NCBI GenBank assembly: GCA_028874215.1
Contig: JAPPLF010000080.1
Coordinates: 1 to 64,000 of the forward strand
From: Acidobacteriota bacterium
GTDB taxonomy: Bacteria > Acidobacteriota > UBA6911 > RPQK01 > JAJDTT01
Reading direction: 5' to 3'
DNA length: 64,000 nt
The translations under genes were made by a program, and so were the position numbers. Position 1 is the first letter of the stretch, and each line of letters begins with the position of its first letter. Positions 60,497-64,000 of this stretch are shown here, in pieces. A model generated the notes under the pieces. It saw only the letters and a list, made by a program, of their open reading frames with translations. It had not been told where the DNA came from and made no database searches.

Positions 60497-61870
60497 TCAG
60501 TCAAAGAGATGGGCCAGGATGAGATCTCGGACTCCGGACGCCGGGACGCCGCCGTCGGGGACAAGTCCGGGTTCCGTGCTCAGGAAAACCGGTCCCTGGT
60601 TCGGATCTTCCGTGGGCCTGCCGTGGGAACCCTGGACCAGGTTTGCGTCCAGCGGGATGAGGTCCATCAGGTAGCGGAAGCCCAGCGCCTTCTGCAACAG
60701 TCTCAGACCGACCTTGAGGAAGGGAAGCCGGATCCCCGGGTCCACGAAAAGTTCCGCGGGATCGTAGCCCGGCTTGCGGTGGATGTCCACGGTGCGGGCG
60801 AAATCGGGCGCCGACTTATCGTCGAGCCAGTAGTAGTAGGAGAACCACTTGTCGGCGTGGCTGATGGCCACCAGGTCTCCCGACCGCCGGTGATCGAGCC
60901 CCAATTCCCGCTGGTCCTCCCGGTCCAGGATCCGCTCGATGCCCGGAACCTGCTCCAGCAGTTTTCGGACCTGGGACCGGTGGGCCGGATCCGCAACGTA
61001 GACGTGGGCGATCTGGTGATCTGCCACGGCGAAGGCGGGGCTGGCGCCCGGGTCCAGGATCTCCAGCCCCAGCTCCGGCCGGACGCGAATCCATCCGGCC
61101 TCGCGAAGGACCCGGTTGATGTGGATGGCGCCGGCTACAGGGGTGATCCCATACTCGGAGAGCACGATGACCCGCGTGTCCCGTTCCCGGAAGTAGTCCA
61201 GCAATCGGCCGCAGACGGCGTCGATTTCCCGGACGTCCTGGTGGACGCCGGGATGACCCGGTCCCAACCGCTGGAGGTTGTAATCCAAATGCGGCAGGTA
61301 GACCAGAGTCAGAGTGGGCCGGTGCCACTCCCAGACCCGCCGCCCCGCCCGGGCGATCCATTGGCTCGAGGCGATGCCGGCGCGGGGACCCCAGAAATCG
61401 AAGAACGGAAAGGGTCCGATGTCCGACTCCAGGCGCTGGGCCAGGTCGGCCGGGTGGGAGTAGATGGCCGGGATCTTCCTGCCGTCGGCCGGGTACATGG
61501 GACGCGGGGTCACGCTCCATTCGGCGCTGCTGTACATGTTGTACCACCAGAAGAGCTTGGCGCAGGTGACGCGGGGGTCGCGCCGACGGGCGGTTTCCCA
61601 GACCTTCTCTCCCGAAACCAGACGGTTGGATTGCCGCCAGAACCAGACCTCGGACAGATCGCGAAAATACCATCCGTTTCCCACGATGCCGTGGCCGGAG
61701 GGGGGGAGGCCGGTCAGGAAGGTGCTCTGGACGGTGGAGGTGACGGCCGGAGTCACCGTGCGCAGGGACCGGATGGCGCCGTTTTGCGCCAAGGCGCTCA
61801 GGTGGGGCGTGTCCGGTCCCAGGAGGGCCCGGGTGAGTCCGACGACGTTGATGACCGCGGTGCGGTGCAC
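60497..61870 (-). CDS. Alkaline-phosphatase-superfamily phosphodiesterase/pyrophosphatase
   Basis: A 457-residue cytoplasmic protein of the type I phosphodiesterase/nucleotide pyrophosphatase family. VTPAVTSTVQSTFLTGLPPSGHGIVGNGW contains the nucleophile Thr region. LVYLPHLDYNLQRLGPGHPGVHQDVREID and VIVLSEYGITPV carry metal ligands, although SEYG replaces the usual SDHG. The first Asp ligand expected in the N-terminal strand is missing (INVVGLTRAL). The altered ligands suggest a different metal or substrate. The start is GTG at 61870. It lies upstream of the receptor gene in the same direction with a 120-base gap. Confidence 0.82.
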   Translation of the reverse strand: MHRTAVINVVGLTRALLGPDTPHLSALAQNGAIRSLRTVTPAVTSTVQSTFLTGLPPSGHGIVGNGWYFRDLSEVWFWRQSNRLVSGEKVWETARRRDPRVTCAKLFWWYNMYSSAEWSVTPRPMYPADGRKIPAIYSHPADLAQRLESDIGPFPFFDFWGPRAGIASSQWIARAGRRVWEWHRPTLTLVYLPHLDYNLQRLGPGHPGVHQDVREIDAVCGRLLDYFRERDTRVIVLSEYGITPVAGAIHINRVLREAGWIRVRPELGLEILDPGASPAFAVADHQIAHVYVADPAHRSQVRKLLEQVPGIERILDREDQRELGLDHRRSGDLVAISHADKWFSYYYWLDDKSAPDFARTVDIHRKPGYDPAELFVDPGIRLPFLKVGLRLLQKALGFRYLMDLIPLDANLVQGSHGRPTEDPNQGPVFLSTEPGLVPDGGVPASGVRDLILAHLFD

Positions 61871-61932
61871 GAGGAGCTATTCCGGATCTATCACGACATG
61901 ATGGTGGAGACGGGGCGCCGGATGGGGCTGCC

Positions 61933-62538
61933 TCACGTGGCGTCCGTTCGCTTGAGACTGCCGAGCAATCGCTGCAGACCCGCGACGACCTCGCGGTGAG
62001 CCTTTCCGGGGTCCCCGGCCGAGGCGATCATCAGAGCTCCCTCGCTGATCGCGCCGAGAAGCAGGTGGGCCATCGCTCGTACCGGCAGAGGCTTCATCCT
62101 TTCCGCTTTCATGATCGCCTCGAGGCCCCGACTCAGTAATCCCAGTCCGTATTCGGCTTCGACCGTCCGCCAGCGTTCGACACCGAGTACGGCAGGCGCA
62201 TCCAGGAGCAGAATCTGCCGGATTCCCGGCTCGGTGCAAGCATCGAGAACGGCCAGATACCCAGCCTCGAGACGCGCCCAAGGCTCCGCTTCGGCGTCCA
62301 CCGCCGCCTGGATGTGCCCGGCCATCTCGCGCTCCGACGCCTCCACGACGGCGACGAAAAGCGCCTTCTTGTCCCGAAACTGATGATAGAGGGCGCCGCG
62401 GGTGACGCCGGCTCGACGGACGATCTCCTCCGTACCCGTCCCCGCATAGCCCTTCGCTTCAAAAAGTTTCCGCGCTACGCGGACGATCTCTCCGCGCGTC
62501 TTCTCGGACTGAAGGGCTTTTTTGGTCTTTACATGCAT
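61933..62538 (-). CDS. TetR/AcrR-family transcriptional regulator
   Basis: A 201-residue regulator. The N-terminal helix-turn-helix is SEKTRGEIVRVARKLFEAKGYAGTGTEEIVRRAGVTRGALYHQFRDKKALFVAVV. The C-terminal helical domain would bind a small ligand; its LLLDAPAVLGVERWR segment matches a common TetR subgroup. ATG at 62538 lies inside one arm of the perfect inverted repeat 62535-62573, so the protein probably represses its own synthesis and that of the divergent ketoacyl-synthase gene. Confidence 0.93.
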   Translation of the reverse strand: MHVKTKKALQSEKTRGEIVRVARKLFEAKGYAGTGTEEIVRRAGVTRGALYHQFRDKKALFVAVVEASEREMAGHIQAAVDAEAEPWARLEAGYLAVLDACTEPGIRQILLLDAPAVLGVERWRTVEAEYGLGLLSRGLEAIMKAERMKPLPVRAMAHLLLGAISEGALMIASAGDPGKAHREVVAGLQRLLGSLKRTDAT

Positions 62539-62573
62539 ACAGCCTGTATGTATAATGCGTACAGGCTGTATGC
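62535..62573. promoter_or_regulatory. TetR operator: perfect 14-bp inverted repeat in divergent promoter
   Basis: GCATACAGCCTGTA (62535-62548) is exactly mirrored by TACAGGCTGTATGC (62560-62573) around 11 bp. Each half contains TACAG/CTGTA, a usual TetR half-site. The site overlaps the regulator's start codon and lies 37 bases before the divergent gene's start, a position suited to controlling both. Confidence 0.8.
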
Positions 62574-62609
62574 TATCGCAAGCGGAGTCAGGAATCAACG
62601 GAGTTATCG

Positions 62610-64000
62610 ATGATGAATGGATCTGTGTCCGGTGTGGTCATTGCCGCCATCAGCGAGGTCGTGCCCGATCTCGAGGTGAGCAATGAGTTCTTGCTTCAAG
62701 AGGGACGGCTGGTTCGGCCGCGCGCCCAGCGCGCCCTGGAGAAAATGGGCGTGGAAGGCCGAAGGCAATTCTCGGCCGAGCATTCGGATCCGATGGAACT
62801 GCTTGAGGTCTGCGCCCGGCGATGCCTCGACCCTTACGGACCGGACGAAATCGGTCTGATCGCCACTTCCACCTGCAGCATCAAACGGCCCTCAGCCCGT
62901 CTCGTTCCCAATCCGGCCTCCGATCTTCGCGTGCGCCTGGGATTGCCCAATGCGGGCACGTTGAGCTCGTATGGCGGCTGCACCTCTTTTCTCGGTCTCC
63001 TCGGCGCGGCTGCGGACTTTGTTCGGCTGAATCAACTCGCTGCGTTCGTCGGCGTCGTCGAATTGGATAACCGGAATGTTCCCATTGGGGTTCCCCGCTA
63101 TCTATTTGGCGATGGATGCGTAGGAGTGCTGCTGAGACCATCCGAGGAGCCGGATTCGGGATTCGTCGCGTACGACCGGCGCACGGGAACCGATGGCAGC
63201 GCAGAGTCCGATCGCATTGAGCGCGATATGAATGAGGGGCTCGTTTTCCAAAGCTGGGGGCGCTATGCCAACGCGCTGTACATGAATGGAGCGGCAGTAA
63301 ACAATTTCATCCAAAAAAAGGTCGCCCCGGCGCTGACAGGTTTTCTCGAGCGGTGCAACGCTTCTCCGGACAGTGTCGACGTCTTCGTCCCGCATCAGGC
63401 CAACCTGAGGGCCATTCGTTTTTTGCATCGCCGGTGCCTTCCCAACTCTCTGCTGGTGGAAACGGTCCGGCGCCGAGGAAACAACGCGGGAGCCAGCCTC
63501 GGCATCGCGATGGCCAAGGCCTTCACCGATCTGATCCGGCGGGGCCAGCGGATCCTGCTGAGTGCCTTTGGATCCGGACCCAACATCGTCAATATGCTGT
63601 ACCACGCAACCGGGCAGGAGGTTGTTGTCCGCGAGACGCTTACGCCAAGTGATGCCGGCGCCGGTAACCGGCCGACCGAATGGTTGGTGTCCCCGGGGAA
63701 TTCGGCTCCCCGTTATGCGCTGCTCACCCCGCCGGTTTTCGACCGCTACGAAGGAACCGGGATCCGGGTCCTGGTGGAGGATCCATGGCAGATCGACTTT
63801 TTCACCCGAATCCTGCCTGGCCCCTGTTGGCTCATCGGCGCCAGCGCTCCCGCATCCGAGACCGAGTTCCGGCTGCAGCGGTGGGCAAACGGTCGCAAGC
63901 GAGAGCGGACAATTCGAACGGAGCCCGAGGTTGCGGGCGACTACGACGATAAGATTCAAGGTTTGCTCCTTCGCGTTTCCCCATTCGATGCGCCCTCCCT
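62610..64000 (+). CDS. Ketoacyl-ACP synthase III-like protein with C-terminal extension (partial, runs off window)
   Basis: The frame is open from ATG at 62610 (CGGAG at good spacing) to the window end, 463 codons without a stop. Residues 1-330 are a FabH-type thiolase fold. The nucleophile is Cys124 in SSYGGCTSFLGLLGAA, His262 lies in VFVPHQANLRAI, and Asn291 in RRRGNNAGASLG, the full Cys-His-Asn triad, with SAFGSGPNIVNML closing the domain. Family members end near residue 330. Here at least 130 more residues follow (VEDPWQIDFFTRILPGPCWLIGASAPASETEFRLQRW) with no family I know. The start of a TetR-controlled lipid or polyketide cluster is likely. Confidence 0.85.
   Translation, partial: MMNGSVSGVVIAAISEVVPDLEVSNEFLLQEGRLVRPRAQRALEKMGVEGRRQFSAEHSDPMELLEVCARRCLDPYGPDEIGLIATSTCSIKRPSARLVPNPASDLRVRLGLPNAGTLSSYGGCTSFLGLLGAAADFVRLNQLAAFVGVVELDNRNVPIGVPRYLFGDGCVGVLLRPSEEPDSGFVAYDRRTGTDGSAESDRIERDMNEGLVFQSWGRYANALYMNGAAVNNFIQKKVAPALTGFLERCNASPDSVDVFVPHQANLRAIRFLHRRCLPNSLLVETVRRRGNNAGASLGIAMAKAFTDLIRRGQRILLSAFGSGPNIVNMLYHATGQEVVVRETLTPSDAGAGNRPTEWLVSPGNSAPRYALLTPPVFDRYEGTGIRVLVEDPWQIDFFTRILPGPCWLIGASAPASETEFRLQRWANGRKRERTIRTEPEVAGDYDDKIQGLLLRVSPFDAPS

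Overview
The window looks like chromosome of an uncultivated Acidobacteriota-type bacterium. GC content is high and nearly all genes end in G/C-rich codons. The gene set matches that group: a very large receptor with an N-terminal carboxypeptidase-regulatory-like domain and a TonB-dependent barrel (57149-60376), BlaI/M56 regulatory operons, DUF1501 and DUF1549/DUF1553 secreted proteins, sulfatase, Gfo/Idh/MocA and phytanoyl-dioxygenase genes, and several sodium:solute symporters. A planctomycete or poribacterial origin is less likely because of the receptor. This is inference from gene content, since no rRNA or tRNA gene was recognised.

Layout. 1-3.4 kb is a decayed mobile island: an IS1595-type transposase stub, two long inverted-repeat pairs that share one core, a small unrecognised gene, and a P4-type tyrosine integrase. 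3.4-5.4 kb holds a symporter and a small membrane protein, translationally coupled. 5.6-8.9 kb is a complete frdABCD quinol:fumarate reductase operon, followed by a primary-type sigma-70 factor. 10.6-16.9 kb (minus strand) is a DUF1501 - DUF1549/1553 - PPC-domain secretome operon. 17-22.7 kb is a likely polysaccharide or sulfoconjugate locus: a glycosidase-like lipoprotein, an FG-GAP protein and a sulfatase. 22.7-29.8 kb holds a TPR/thioredoxin protein, then a BlaI repressor with two tandem M56 membrane proteases. The first protease carries three TonB-like domains and a coiled coil, the second a TonB-like and an ExbD-like domain. A gene of unknown function follows.

29.8-36.8 kb contains an AhpD-like protein, an oxidoreductase - dioxygenase - AAC(3)-type acetyltransferase run, and a second symporter coupled to a frameshifted glycosidase-like gene. 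36.9-38.5 kb is a DUF262/HEPN pair (defence or toxin type) whose first gene carries a frame change. 38.6-41.3 kb is a tandem duplication of M19 dipeptidase-like lipoproteins. It is followed by a Rieske fusion protein, an FG-GAP protein, an ECF sigma operon with a bactofilin/RDD membrane lipoprotein, a VapBC pair, CreD, a third glycosidase-like protein, an M16 peptidase, an RHH/RelE pair, and a receptor - glycosidase-like operon. The window ends with a phosphodiesterase and a TetR regulator divergent from a long, truncated ketoacyl-synthase III fusion gene, with a perfect 14-bp inverted repeat between them.

Themes. Four paralogous glycosidase-like proteins sit next to transporters, a TonB-type receptor, a peptidase or a sulfatase. 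This suggests scavenging of sulfated or amino-substituted glycans, although no substrate can be read from the sequence. Short perfect hairpins from a shared set of modules occupy several intergenic gaps. Three addiction/defence-type modules and the left-end island mark the accessory parts.
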